Shown here: piece after piece, positions 12,412 to 25,756 of the stretch | How positions within the stretch are numbered: position 1 is the first letter of the stretch | Layout of the letters: each line of letters begins with the position of its first letter | Source of the DNA: Rotaria sordida | Lineage: Eukaryota > Rotifera > Eurotatoria > Philodinida > Philodinidae | Direction: 5' to 3' | Length of the DNA: 64,000 nucleotides | Assembly: GCA_905250125.1 (NCBI GenBank) | Contig: CAJNOL010001010.1 | Coordinates: 1-64,000 of the forward strand | The notes under the pieces: model-generated | Databases searched by the model: none | What the model saw: the letters and a program-made list of their open reading frames with translations, nothing else | What the model was told of the DNA's origin: nothing | Program-made: the position numbers and the translations under genes

Positions 12412-13818
12412 TTAACATCGTGTTTCATATAAACCACTTTTACCAATATAACGTACCCATTTAATAGTTTCTGAATCCGAATAATTAAGTTTATGTTCAA
12501 ATACTTTAAGATATCGAACTTTAAAACCTGATGGTGCAAATGGTACTTCAAAATTCATTGATATTGGTGGACGATTCCATTTTTTCTTATCATTTGGTAA
12601 TAATTCAATTTCAGCACTTAATTGTGATTCTTTCATACCACCCATACGTTTCATTTTCCATACAATAGCATTTTCAGATGATTTATGTTTAGCTTTACCT
12701 TTCATACATAATAATTGTACATCACATGTATTTGGTGGTGTTGGTATACGTATTTCAATTTTTTGTCCAATAAGTGTTGGTTTAAAATTTGATTTAACAA
12801 CAACTTTAACTTCCATTTTTGTTCGACCTATTTCACGTACTAATGGTATAACACGAAATGGTAAACTAATATCTTTTGTTGTTCTATAACGCATTAATTC
12901 AAATTCACCATCAGGTGGTATAAATGATATTGAATGTTCAGATTCAAATTTTGATAATTTAACACATTGATGAAATTGACAATCATCTATAGCAATAGCT
13001 GTTTTTGTTGTTGTTGTTGTTGTTGTTGAATTTGTTGGATTATTATTATTAGTTGAATTTGTTGAATCTAATTGATTTTTTGTACGATTTTCAACTGTTA
13101 TTTTATCATTAATACCAAATTTACATTCAGGCATACCAGATAAATAACTTTTCATAACAACACGACCAGCAACATGTGTACTTAATACTTGACCTTGTTG
13201 TGACATAAGTAAATTAACTGATTCAATAACATCAAGAAATAATTCATTACGACGATATTTAATACCTTCACGTCGCCAACCAATTTGTCCTGTTACAGCT
13301 GATGTTACATTTGTTTGTTCTTCACGTGTTATTGGTCTTACACCTTGTTGTGTTATAAATGTTTTTAATACACCTGTATCACTATTTTGTGGATAACCAA
13401 AATCAAGTATTTCATCCAATAATTCATAAATTAAAACAAAATTATTTTTAACATTTTCTTCACTTATTTTACCAAAATATGATTGCATTATATCAATCAT
13501 TTTATTTAAAAATTCAAATACCATTGCTGCATTTATATTTTGTTTAGCAACAGCACATAACCATATATTTGAACGTTTTGTATAAAAAAAACTTGTTCTT
13601 GCTATATTAACAACTGGAAAACGTGATTGTTGTCGTGCATGAATAACATTAACACGAAATGCATCAACAGCATTTCGTCCTATATCATCACGATAAACAC
13701 GCTAAAGCAAAAACAAAAAAAAAACAAACTTTGTAAATTTTTTGATTTTTGTTTTATTTAATCTTACTGATATAAGAACTTCGCCTTTATGATTATAGAT
13801 AAAAACACCACCGATCAT
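12412..13818 (-). CDS. AP2M1: AP-2 complex mu subunit
   Basis: Medium chain of the AP-2 clathrin adaptor, which binds YxxPhi cargo signals and PIP2 at the plasma membrane. Two exons (13818-13768, 13701-12412) joined in phase 0 encode 446 aa (human 435). It begins [17 protein letters not shown] and ends SGLYETRC. The N-terminal longin-like domain is followed by the linker [16 protein letters not shown], which keeps the Thr phosphorylated by AAK1 in the human protein, and by the mu-homology domain ([45 protein letters not shown]). This is much closer to AP-2 mu than to AP-1 or AP-3 mu. The one oddity is an Asn/Thr-rich insertion near residues 235-260, a site that is variable in other animals. 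The ATG is close to the divergent USP gene. Confidence 0.96.
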
Positions 13819-14344
13819 GGTATTTTTTTTTTTTGTCGAAAGATGAGATTATAAATGAGTAAATAGGGTAAGTAAAGAGGGAAAGAACTTAGATTGGATT
13901 ACTTCTTATTCAATCCATAAAATACCTTATTAAGTCATCTATGCATCTTTTATATAAAATTTTCTTTTTTTTCTTATAAATATCGTCATTCGTACTTTTT
14001 TTTTATTAAACTTATGAATAACAATGAATGACTAGGCTTTTTTTAGAAATATGATTATTCCATGGCGTAAGTTTTCTTCATCGATGTGCTGACACATCGC
14101 TAAAATTCGCTTATAAAGTACAAATATTTGTTGCTACGTATTTCATCTTGTCTCCTATTGCATATTGTTTGCTCCAAACAAAAGATACATTCGTCAATCT
14201 CTTTAGTATTATACATGTTGACTCATTTCTAGATTTTTCTTTTTCTTAACAAAACTTATATTTCGCGCTTATAAATCTACTATCCTAAAAATCAAAGAAT
14301 AAAAAAAAAAAAGAAAAACCAAATTAAATAAATAAATATTCATT
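13819..14344. promoter_or_regulatory. Divergent promoter region of AP2M1 and USP gene
   Basis: 526 bp separate the start codons of two genes that point away from each other, so both promoters and 5' UTRs must lie here or in undetected upstream exons. The sequence is AT-rich with poly-T/poly-A runs. No TATA box or other motif is convincing enough to name. Confidence 0.45.
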
Positions 14345-17300
14345 ATGCCATCAAATCCAGTTGATCAATATATAAAATTATTATCACGTGATCAACAAGA
14401 AAATGATAAATATGTTGTTATTGATGCTAAATGGCTTGAACATTGGAAACGTTTTGTTGGTATTGATTGCCCATCAGACAAAAATTCTCCACCAGGTCCA
14501 ATTGATTTTACTAGTCTAGTCGATTCATCAACAACTGATCATCCTGATGGTGTACAATTACGTTTAGATGCTGTTGAAGGTAATGATTATACATTTATAC
14601 CATATGAACTTTATCAAGATCTTGTTCAAACATATAAAAAAATTGGTCATGAAATTATACGTAAAGTAATACCATCAGGTGATTTTCAAACAATTATTGA
14701 AACATATTTAATACCATTACGTATACGTAAAACACGACAAAATCTATCAACAACAAAACAAATTTATCGTAGTCGTCGAACAAAATTAGATGATTTAAAA
14801 AATGATATTTGTAAAATTTATTCTCTACCATCAGATTCATTGACAAATTATCGTTTATATACATCAACAGATGAATATGGTGATAATTGGGAAATAATAG
14901 ATGCACGTTCGAATAGTACACTTGCTGATATTGATTTATCTAAAAATGCTATAATAACATATGAACCAATTATATTATCATCTCGTAATAATTTATCACC
15001 TATACCATCATCTGGAACATCATATACACCTGGTTTATGTGGTTTATCAAATTTAGGTAATACATGTTTTATGAATTCAGCATTACAATGTATATCAAAT
15101 GTACCATCATTAACAGAATATTTTCTTCGACGTGAATATTTACAACATATTAATCGTGATAATCCATTAGGTATGAAAGGTGATGTTGCACAAGCATATG
15201 GTGATTTAATAGCAAATATGTGGTCAGGTAAAATAAATTATTATGCACCTAAAACATTAAAACAAAATGTTGCACGTTATGCACCACAATTTAGTGGTTA
15301 TTCACAACAAGATTCACAAGAATTTATGTCATTTTTACTTGATGGTTTACATGAAGATTTAAATTTAATTAAACAAAAACCATATATGGAAAAAAAAGAT
15401 GATGATGGTATTGTTGAAGATTCAAAATTAGCTTCTGAACAATGGGATTATTATCGTAAACGTAATCAATCAAAAATACATGATATATTTCATGGACAAA
15501 TAAAATCTGTTGTACAATGTCTTGATTGTAAAACATCAGGACGTACATTTGATCCAATTTGTTTTTTAAGTTTACCATTACCAAATAAAAAAAAAATTCG
15601 TATTTTTAAAATTGAATATGTACGTTTAAATGGACAAATCAAATATTATTATATAAAATCAAATGAACGTGGTCGTATGCATAATTTATTAAAAGATTTT
15701 TGTGAACGTTTTCAACCAAAACAAAAACATCATACACATGAACCAATGGATGCTGATGATGAAACAATATTAAATACAATTAATTCAAATAATCAAGATG
15801 ATGAACAAGATGAAGATTTAACATCAGCACCTGATTATGATGGACATCAACCTAAATCAGAATTAATTTTACCCGTTGAAGTTTATAATCATCGTATACA
15901 TTTACAATATAGTGATGATGCTTTATTAACAAATATACTTGAACGTGATCAAATTGTTTTTTATGAAGTACCTGTTTCATTAAAAAAAGAAAATAATGAA
16001 ACTATTCTTATGCCATGTTTATTTCGTACAGCTGATAGTTTACATCAAAATTTTGGTTTACCTATTTATCTTAATATTCCAAGACATAAATGTACAGGAA
16101 AACATATTCACGATGCATTACAGGTAGAGAATTATTTATATAAGATGTCTAGTACTATCTCTTCTCACTCATGTCGATTGTGAAATAGATCAGTTGAGTA
16201 TTCAGCAAATATCTCTCTAATCATATGAGAGAATAATCTGAAAACTTACAGCTAGATTCTAGACCGTGGACTATATCTATAGTGAATTTTCCAACAAGAT
16301 CTAACTCTAGAAAACTAGAGGTTCTCAAGAAGAATTTGTATCGTTTGTATATTCGTATTCTATTCCGTCACTAACGAATGTTTGTGCCTATATATAGCAT
16401 GCACAGAAATTGAAAAGTCCAGATTTGGTTATTTCCGGACCGAGAATGACTGAAGCTGGAAGTTCGTGCTCAGTGCCTGCTCAGTTTTCATGAAAGGAAT
16501 TTTTGTTTGAGATAACTATGTGAGGATATGGACTAATATAACATTTATGAAAATATATTGAAATTTCAATAGTTGTCTCTGTCAGCTTTAAAATATATTC
16601 TATATCATACAAATAATTGACTTCTTTTAGATTTATCTCTATTTAGTCACCTTTTTTGTTCATCATGAAATAATGAAACGAGTAGGACACTTGTTTTCTT
16701 ATAATCATAAAGAATTTTCATTGATCTTTTAAAGAGAGCTTGTCAGTTTGATCTCAGATCCAGGTTCGTCACCGACTCAACGAGCTGCACTTCAAAAAGT
16801 TACAGCTAATTGTGACTTGATTATTATACGATCATCGTCCAGATTGTCTAAGATATGCGTAGGATGTGCTATTAGCAGAATTAGGAACGATTATCAAATC
16901 CGGATTATAAAAATTTTGAACCCGATGGTCTCTAATGGAATAATCGATTTTGCTGATTTTCTCGCAGTGGACATTGCGTGAAAAATCGGAAGTACACTGT
17001 TGTAAGATTCGAATAGTGATACATGCACTTCGAACTATGTGCTATTTAATAGCGTTTAAATTTCTATTACAAAGTTTGAATAGAATAGGAAATCAATTAA
17101 TTGAAAACTAGCCTAGATGTGACAACATTCAAATTTTACAATCTTCACTGTAATGATAATCGAGACCAATGCATATTATAAATATGCATGGTATTTACTA
17201 TTAATTAATGAAGAAGAGATGATTCTAGAGGAAAAAAGCTGTTTTTCTACAGTGATTTTTTGAATAGTTATATTAATAATATCAGCATCCCTTTCATATC

Positions 17301-18964
17301 CTAATTTGAAATTTTGCTAGGATATTCTATTGCATGTCCGATGCCATCACGGTTAACATAAATGTAGTCATAAGTTTCTTAAAAGCACTTCTTCTTTTTT
17401 TTAAAGTAAAATCGAGTTTTCTCCAGTTAGAAATAGGTCAAATCACATATTCGCAATCAACACCCAAAACTACATTGAATAGCATATAGCTTGTTAGTGT
17501 TTTAAGTAAACATTGTTTGACAATATTTTAGAGTTACTGAATCCTCCCCAAGGTTTTTCAACCAAAAATTCTTCTCCCGATGTCATTATTTTTTTTAAAA
17601 CAGAAAATAATTCATACTCTACAGAAATTGCCCACTGTGTGCGAACCTTAATACCACCAGCAACAGAATGGCTGCGGACAAGTCGATAAAGACTATTCGT
17701 TTCGGATCATCCGTTCGGTAACGTGCTGACTACGTTATGACATACACCTATTATTATGGTTAGTTAGTGTGTGTGTGCGGAGCGCAAGAACTCTGCATCA
17801 GACCGACCTTCTGTCTAGAGCTGCAGCTAGTATTACTTTTAGGGAAGATATCGATGTATTGAATCCGCCACTAGGCAGTACTCCATAGTGCAAAGTAGCT
17901 GAAAAACAGTGATATTCTTCCTTCATCACCCACTAAGTTCTTGTACATATGACACCACTCAATATTCTAAATCTTTCACATTGAAAATAATATTCTCCTT
18001 AAAAAAGAAAAAAGGGTCGAACGTCCACTAAGAATACGATCTATAATATTGTCTTATAATTATTAATTAATTGATATTATTCTAGAATTCAATTGGTAAT
18101 TTTCTTCCATTGCCATCATCTCATTCAAATCAATCATTGGATAAATCTCTTTATACAGCATCATGTGTATTTAATCAAAATTATACTCAAACAACAAAGC
18201 CATTAGCATCATGTCTTGATGATCATATTGATTTTAATCGTACAAATACAACACTTGTTGTTGATGTTTCACCATCAATTGTTGAAAAATATGAACAAGA
18301 AGAAAAAAAACGTTTAGATAAAGAACATTTTCAACCAACATCATCATCAACAAATAATAGTGGTGTACAAACACGTAGTCAACATAAACAATCAACAACA
18401 TCATTATTAGATTGTTTTAAATATTTTACAACAAAAGAAACATTATCCGATAATGATCAATGGTATTGTCCAAAATGTAAACAATTAAAAAATGCATCAA
18501 AAAAAATTGATCTATGGTTATTACCAAAAGTTTTAATTGTACAATTAAAACGTTTTAATTATACACGACATTATCGTGATAAAATTGATTTATTTATTGA
18601 TTGTCCCATATATGATTTAGATTTATCACAATTTGTTCTTAATCCAGCTGAAAAATTAAATGCTAAATATGATCTTATTGCTGTTAGTAATCATATGGGT
18701 GGTTTAGGTGGTGGACATTATACAGCACATGCAAAAAATATGCATGATCAAAAATGGCATACATTTGATGATTCATGTGTAACCGATATAGATGAAAATA
18801 ATGTTATTAGTAAATCAGCATACGTACTTATTTATCAACAACAATCTCAATCAATACAACAACAACAACAACAACAACAGCAGCAGCAACAACAGCAACA
18901 ACAACAACAAGCAAAAGAATCTCCACGAAAAATCAATGTACGCGCGACTAAAGCATCTAGTTAA
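14345..18964 (+). CDS. USP4/USP11/USP15-type ubiquitin hydrolase
   Basis: Cysteine protease that removes ubiquitin from substrates; the human group acts in TGF-beta, spliceosome and NF-kB regulation. Two exons, 14345-16123 and 18086-18964, join in phase 0 and encode 885 aa (human USP15 is 981). In order: DUSP domain ([21 protein letters not shown]), ubiquitin-like domain (about residues 120-220), then a split USP catalytic domain. The Cys box is [17 protein letters not shown] and the His box is [14 protein letters not shown]. Zinc-finger pairs CLDC and CPKC lie on either side of an acidic insertion. A run of 18 Gln follows the catalytic domain. The single intron is unusually long (1962 bp) and holds repeats. 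DUSP-UBL-USP order places it in the USP4/11/15 group; I cannot tell which human gene is the nearest. Candidate AATAAA at 19228-19233. Confidence 0.93.
16124..18085. other. Long USP intron with repeat debris
   Basis: A 1962-bp intron between CAG|GTAGAG and TTCTAG|AATTC. It contains a copy of a dispersed repeat (about 16745-16975) and a GC-richer stretch at about 17640-17900 with a short GT run. The open frame at 16748-16981 lies inside the repeat and is not supported as a gene. Confidence 0.6.
16745..16975 (+). repeat. Dispersed repeat family, copy 2 of 3
   Basis: It shares gtaggatgt and the block ttttgaacc...tctaatgg with 10745-10930. Located inside the USP intron; the copy is diverged and its ends are unclear. 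Confidence 0.45.
18857..18910 (+). repeat. CAA/CAG run encoding 18 glutamines
   Basis: Eighteen consecutive CAA or CAG codons near the C-terminus of the USP protein. The mixture of CAA and CAG interrupts the pure repeat. Confidence 0.95.
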
Positions 18965-21900
18965 AATTGAACAATCTCAAATGTTGTTTTCTTTTCTGAA
19001 TTTTTTTTGTCTCTCGGTGTTGTCACTTTTCTTTCTTTCTTCTCGATCGTTCAAAAAAAAAAAAGAAACTAAAATTGTTCAATTTCAATCAAACTTTGCA
19101 GAACACAAAAAAAAACCAATATTATATATTTTATGTTCCCATACATACGTTACGTTTTTTTTAATGTTATCCTTAGACATACATATAACACTATTGGAAA
19201 ACAGAAACATACACATACAGCCACACAAATAAATTATAAAATTTTTCCTCTCTCTTTTTGTTACAGATTGTTTAATAATAATAATAATAATAATAAATGA
19301 TGCAATATAGCAAGACGAGATTTAATAATCGTCTGTAATATAGCTCATTTTAGAATATTTATAGTAGTTTGTATGAATAATACATTACTAATAATCGATT
19401 GGAAAATATGATAAAAAACAAAAAAATTTTGGCAAAAATGATAAGAAGTTTTTATTAATTCATATAGTTAACAATCAACGTGCACTAAATTTTACAAAGA
19501 TATTGCAAGTATTGACTAGATTTTTGTTTTCTTTCTCTTGTTTTACACTATTTTAATAACTTGATTTATCTAGCTGATTGATTGAAACGATTATCAATGA
19601 TGAAAAGGAAAATTTTCAATTATGGTTTGTTAATATATATTAAATAAGAATAAATTCCTTGATTTTATCTATTTTTAGTATATGGATGATGAAAAAAAAA
19701 AGAAAATCAACGTATCGATAATGCATTATGTACATATTGTTAATATAATATTATAAAAAATACGATGGTAAGAGAAAAGAAAAATTCAACTAATTATTTC
19801 AATTCAATTGATTATTGATATTAAAAGATAAATTTTTAGTAAAATTGAAAAGTATAGAACAGACTAGAAGTACCATTAATCAAGAATAATAAGTTCTTAA
19901 GCTATTGCCTATCACTTAAAATTTTGACATAATTTGAACTAATTGATGTAAAACCAAACTATAAAGGGCAACTATTTTTAAGACAATATTTGTAATTTTA
20001 TCAAATGATAATATAATTACAGATAAACTTGTAAAACATATTTTCTTTGAAAATTAAAATATATAGTAAACCATCAAACTAGACACAGTTTGATGTAAAT
20101 ATATAAGTAACATTTATCGAGAGTAGAGCCCATCAAATTCCAAATTTTTAGACTACATCGAATCGTACTTGGATACTCTCAATGAAATTCTCTAATTGGA
20201 TAGTTGTCTCGAAGATACGAGATATTTTTGTATTCGGTGATAAGTGCACTCTACACACTTCTCAGACGACTAGAGGTCATCAAGTGTAAAATTTTCAGAT
20301 TCAGACTCGGCGGATGTTTCTCGATTCACTGGGCTCTAGACTGACGAGATAAAGTACACTACTAGATAAATACAAAAGGTGACTTGATATAAAAGAACGA
20401 TTCGTTTCATAAAACGAATTTTTTTTTGCGTAATATTAAATTTGATTTTTATGATTATAAAGAAAAAAAACTTGATTTTGAATATGTTACACTTGACTAA
20501 TAAAGTTCAATTTATATGTGCAATGTTATTAGGTTTTCAACGGAAAATTTTATCAAATTCTTTTTTTTATCATTGCACTGTTGTAATTAATATATTTGTT
20601 TTTTTGGTTCTTTAACCCTATTTCGCTTGGCCCACATCTATTCCGAAGACATCACTTTTTTCCATGTTTTTCTCTTTTGATCTTTCTACGGTCAACAAAA
20701 AAATTAATGTCATATTATTTAAATAGTGTGCTTTTAGTTAATCATAATTTAATATTCGGATTCATTCTCTAATTATTAATAATTATTACATCCTATCCTC
20801 ATGTATACAACATTGAACAATCGATTAAACTACTTCCTATTTTAATAATAATGATTATTACTTCGAAAAACAGCCTAGGTCGAAAAAAAAACATGCTTGT
20901 AAACGTCCGTAAAATGTCGTATTCTTCTTTCTGACATGCTCCTCCTCGGTTAAATTTAATCATTATGTATACACGCCTTTTTTTTATTATTCTACGTAGT
21001 TTTTCTGCACCATATTAATCATATGGTAACTATGTTGCAGAATGACAGAGATGAATTCTCGTTTCTAGATCCTATCCTTTCAGTTTAGGAAATTAATTAA
21101 AGTTTCAATTTTGGGAGAAAAAATTAGATGATGTTGTCAACGTTTGATAAAGGAAAATACTGCAATGAGAATATTGATATAACGATATAATCTAAATTAT
21201 TCGAAATATGCTACTAGCAAATATCATTGCTAGAATGTTTTTTTTTTTTTGTATTTTTTATTAAGCTTTCAGCATTTCCGAAAGCTATCTAGAGATTATT
21301 AAGTTATATAAATTTATCTTAAAATGAGAAATGTATTTAAAAAAAAATTACATATTTTTTAATAGAATGTGATGAGTTTGATGGAAAAATTAGTGTGTAC
21401 TAAGAAAATGTTCGAGAATTTGAATATATTATGGTAAATTGAGATTAGGCGTCTTTGAGATTTCTCTTGGAAAAGATAAAGGGCAATAAAAAAAAAAAAG
21501 AAAAGCGTGTAAAAGTTAAAATGAAAGCTGATTTTTCATATAAATACTAAAGAATGCTAAACGTTTATTAAAATTATTCTCTAATTAATTTATTTTATAC
21601 AGTTAACTGAAACAATTAAAACTTATTGATTATTTTTTGTTTTTTTAGGATGAACTATCAAATGGAATTAGAAAATGGAATCTTTTATTACTAATGTTTA
21701 ATAAAAAGGTCTGATTAATGATATTGACTTTGTTTTAGCATTACATAAATATGAATTATGTATTTAAATTATATCGAATAGTATCTATTTTAATTCAATC
21801 ATTACAATTTTTATGTATGACAAAAAAAATTGATATGGGAATTTAAAGATATACAAGATTTGTGTTTTTTTTGTCTATTTTCTTTTGAATTTGTCATGTT

Positions 21901-22251
21901 TTTTTTCGAAATAAAATAAAAAACAAAAACTAAATGATCTCTCTAACATGTTTTAATTTCAAATGAGATAATTATAAACATATACCTTTCTAGTTGATCA
22001 AATGTTTGTTGACAATGCATTGGTTGTAAGTAACTTATCATACCTACGAAAAAATGTAGTAATAATCGAATAGAAAAGGAATGTCGCAAGAAATTCGATA
22101 GTTACATCAGCGACCAATGAAATGAAAGATGTTGGTTTTATTTTTTGAAATAATCAAATGTTAATGGAGGGAGAAAAAAAAATTTATGAAATTCTATTTG
22201 TTCTTTTTTAGATCTTTTTGTAGTATCGATTAACTTTAGTTCGATCTATTA
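18965..22251. other. 3.3-kb spacer between USP and PARN-like genes
   Basis: Very AT-rich. It holds the USP 3' UTR (AATAAA at 19228-19233), a TAA/AAT microsatellite at about 19273-19297, and an inverted copy of a dispersed repeat at about 20100-20345. Nothing else is recognisable. Confidence 0.5.
20100..20345 (-). repeat. Dispersed repeat family, copy 3 of 3 (inverted)
   Basis: The reverse complement carries tatccaagtacgattcgat followed by an AT-rich block, as in 10745-10930. Ends approximate. Confidence 0.5.
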
Positions 22252-25200
22252 ATGGATGTTAATCGGGATAGTAAGTAATTTTAAAATTAATATAATTTAA
22301 AATTAATAATTATTATGTTTATCTTAGATTTTTATGATGTTTTACCAGAAATTTTAAATGATATAAATAATGCTGATTTTGTAGCAATTGATGGTGAATT
22401 TACAGGAATATTAGCATTTGATAAAATGAATTATTTTGATACTCCAGCTGAACGATATAAACGTCATTATGAAGTAAACATATATATTTGTTTTTTCATA
22501 TAAATATATCAAATTTTGAATTATTTATTTCAGTGTGATAGACATTATTTAATGGTTCAAGTTGGTCTTGCAATGATTCGATGTGTAAATCCAACAGAAA
22601 ATCGGTAAATAAAAATTAAACATCAAGATTTCTTATGATAGCTGCATTTTTTGGTTTTTGAATATTTTAGATATGGATTAAAAGCTTATAATTTCTATTT
22701 ATTTCCTGAAAATGAAACAGATGCAATTGATTTTCGATCAAAAGTAAAATTGAATAAAATTTTTTTGAAACAAAAAAAAATATTTATATATTGTAAATTA
22801 TAGAGTTCATCATTACAATTTCTAGCAGCTAATCGTTTTGATTTTGTTCAATTATTTCTCAAAGGTAATTGAAATAAATTCATAATATATTCAAATATTT
22901 TTCTTTTAGGAATTCCTTTTGTTTGTAGAACAAAACATTTAGAAAAATTAAAAAATTCACAACTATCATTATCATCACGTCGGAATAATCGTCAGATACC
23001 TAATGGTAACAATGAAAAGTAAAAAGATTTTAAATTATTATTATATATATATATATAAAGAATTTGTTGATTTTTTTTTTTTCGTTTATTATAAAAGAAA
23101 ATCTGAAACAATGACAAATTCACCAAAACAATCTGAATCTAATAATTTGTCAGATGCAGATTTATTAAAAAATTCAATGACTGGATTTTCAGAAGTTATT
23201 TGGTATGTTTTCAATTTACTTTTTATTTAAGATTTAGAAAATATTTTTTTTTTGTTTTATAGGAAACTACAAGAATCTGTAAGTGATTTTATTAATATCG
23301 ATGATCATTAAGAACGACGACGAGAAGAACATTATTTTAGCGTCTTAGCTCTAGTGGAGCGATAAAATCTTGTCCTATCGTTATATCATTGGATTAAATT
23401 CCGTGCACATCAACAGCTAAATTTCGATAAAGGCTTATTAATAGAGTTCAGGGCTTCTAAAAACCTGAAACCATCAAAATCATCAAATAGATACAAAAAT
23501 TTGAAATCTATTTTTAGAAATTTTCACTGTTGAGATTAAAAATGCCACATATTTCAATACTTAAGCAAAACAATAATATACATATATACTGAAATGTTTA
23601 ATCTCAAGAATGAAAACATGAAGATTTCTCGACATAGATGTAAGAATTTTTGTATCTATCTGATGATTTAATGGTTCCAGTTTTTTGGAATTGTCGAACT
23701 CATCGGTAAAAATCACGAATGCAGTGTTTTTCCTTGTGAATAAACAGTTTCACACAGAATTCTTATTCGAATGATCAAGAGTAATCTGTTGATGAAGCCT
23801 GTTGACTTGGAAATTTCTAAGCCCGGACTCGTTCAACAGAAAGTTTTTTAGTTCACGATAGTGGCGAAGTTGACCTAGAGATCGAATTATCTTGATAAGT
23901 CCAATATGAGTTTGATAGGCATTTAATACCTGGAGATGTTTCTCCATCAAAATTGCTTCGAACCGACTCAGATTCAGGTCTGTGATGAATTGGATGCGCT
24001 CTATTTTCCGATCTTCATGTTGGATAAAACATTAGACAAATTACTCATCTCTGATTTTATTATTCTTCTGAACGAGTCTTAAGGTTAGATTGAAAATTAT
24101 TTTTTTCTCTTAGGAAAAGCCTATAATTGGACATAATCTTCATATGGATATGCTACATATAATCAATCAATTTTTTACACCTATACCTTCTGTATGTATA
24201 TTATATATTTTTATTTTCGTATATAATTCTCATTCTTATTTTAGTCTTATGATGATTATAAATCCATTGTTAAATCTTTATTTCCTAAGTAAATATATTT
24301 CATAATTAATTCATATTGATTTTCTTAATCATTTTTTATTATTATTAAAGATTAATCGATACAAAAACAATTGCATCAACATCTATTTTTCAAGTAAAAA
24401 TATTTTATTTTAATCATGTTAAAAAAAAATATATGACATCTATTTTAATTATTAGAATATTATTTCAAATACAGCATTAAATGCTGTTTATAAAACAATT
24501 CGTGAACCATCATTTCCAGCATGTCGTTTTGGTATATACAACAATATGAATATTTTATATGTCTGTAATTTTGTTTTTTTTGTCCCTTCTAGAAACTGCT
24601 GATAATTTCCGGTATGCATTGGGTGAACATGAACATACAGCTGGTTATGATGCTACTTGTACAGCTATTTGTATGGCTAAAATGATGGCATATATTGGTA
24701 GGAAAGAATAGAATAAAAATTTTATTTTTAATTTATTTGAATTTTACTTTTTAGCTGAAAAAACTGATTTTAAACAAAATCCAATTGAACATCCATTAAT
24801 TAATACATTTACTGGAAAGTAAGTTTGAAAAAAAAAATGTTTTCAATAAAATATTAAAAAAGAAAAATATTTTAGATTATTTTATATGCGTTCATTTGAT
24901 CTAAAATATTCTGATCTACTTAATGATGATGGTAAATAAATAATATTTTATAATGAATAAATTTTAATATTTCTTTTGTTTTATTAAAGATTTACCTGAT
25001 CGATCATGTGTTTTTTATGTAACTCATCCTCAAAAATGGTCAACAGGAAATATACGTGAATTTTTTTCTCAATGGAATCTTCTTTCATATGATCGATTTA
25101 ATTTAACAACACATATTATTGCAGTATCATTAAAAAAAGATACAACAGAGACAAGTAAATATTCAAAAAAAAAAAACAAAGCTACTAACACAATCCCTAT

Positions 25201-25756
25201 AGGATTCAAATATGAAACATGATGTAGTTACTATTGCTAATCACTAGGAGATTGTTTTATTCTATCTATTTTCGAGACATATTTCTTCAAAATATTTTTA
25301 CTTAATTTAGTGTTAACAAAAATGCGTGCAAATGATAAAAATATAATAATTACTCCTTATGCCGAATATAATCATATTGATCTTTCAACAATAAAAATTA
25401 AAGAACCTAATCATCTTTTTGATATTGATCCAAATAATAGAAAATCTAATAAACGAACTTATATTGATAAAGATGCAGTTACATCAACTCCAGAAATTAC
25501 AACAATTACGACTGTAAGTTTGTTTTTTTTTTTAGTTTAATTTCTAAAATGAAATTATTACTTTTTATTTATTATATAGACGATCGATATAATTTCTGAT
25601 ACAATTGAAAAACCAATACAAATAACAAAAAGTTATAATGATCCATTATTAGATAATAAAAGAAGAAGTCCAACAATTGAACAATTAATTGAACAAAAAG
25701 AAAAAGCAAAAGGAATTAAAAAACAAAAATTATTTGAATATGATGATGAATGGTAA
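22252..25756 (+). CDS. PARN: PARN-like poly(A)-specific 3' exonuclease
   Basis: DEDD-family 3'-5' deadenylase that shortens mRNA and small-RNA poly(A) tails. Eighteen exons: 22252-22270, 22328-22473, 22534-22604, 22671-22743, 22804-22864, 22910-23018, 23098-23202, 23263-23278, 24114-24191, 24245-24288, 24351-24393, 24456-24531, 24593-24697, 24755-24818, 24876-24931, 24990-25154, 25311-25513, 25580-25756. They sum to 537 codons, 536 aa (human PARN 639). Catalytic acids are visible in VAIDGEFTG (D and E), GHNLHMDML (D) and HTAGYDA (H and D). An RRM-like part follows (CVFYVTHPQKWSTG), then a basic tail ending KLFEYDDEW, resembling the human PARN end. The R3H domain that human PARN has between the two nuclease halves is absent; a short Ser/Asn-rich linker replaces it. 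Intron 8 (835 bp) holds a foldback element. PNLDC1 is the alternative, but there is no C-terminal membrane helix. Confidence 0.85.
23446..23704. repeat. Foldback MITE in PARN-like intron 8
   Basis: Left arm about 23446-23553 and right arm about 23598-23704 are inverted copies of each other. Shared blocks are gagttc, atcaaatagatacaaaaat (atcagatagatacaaaaat in the other arm) and tgagattaaa. A related copy lies in CUL4 intron 6 at 4189-4340. The element is non-coding. Confidence 0.75.
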
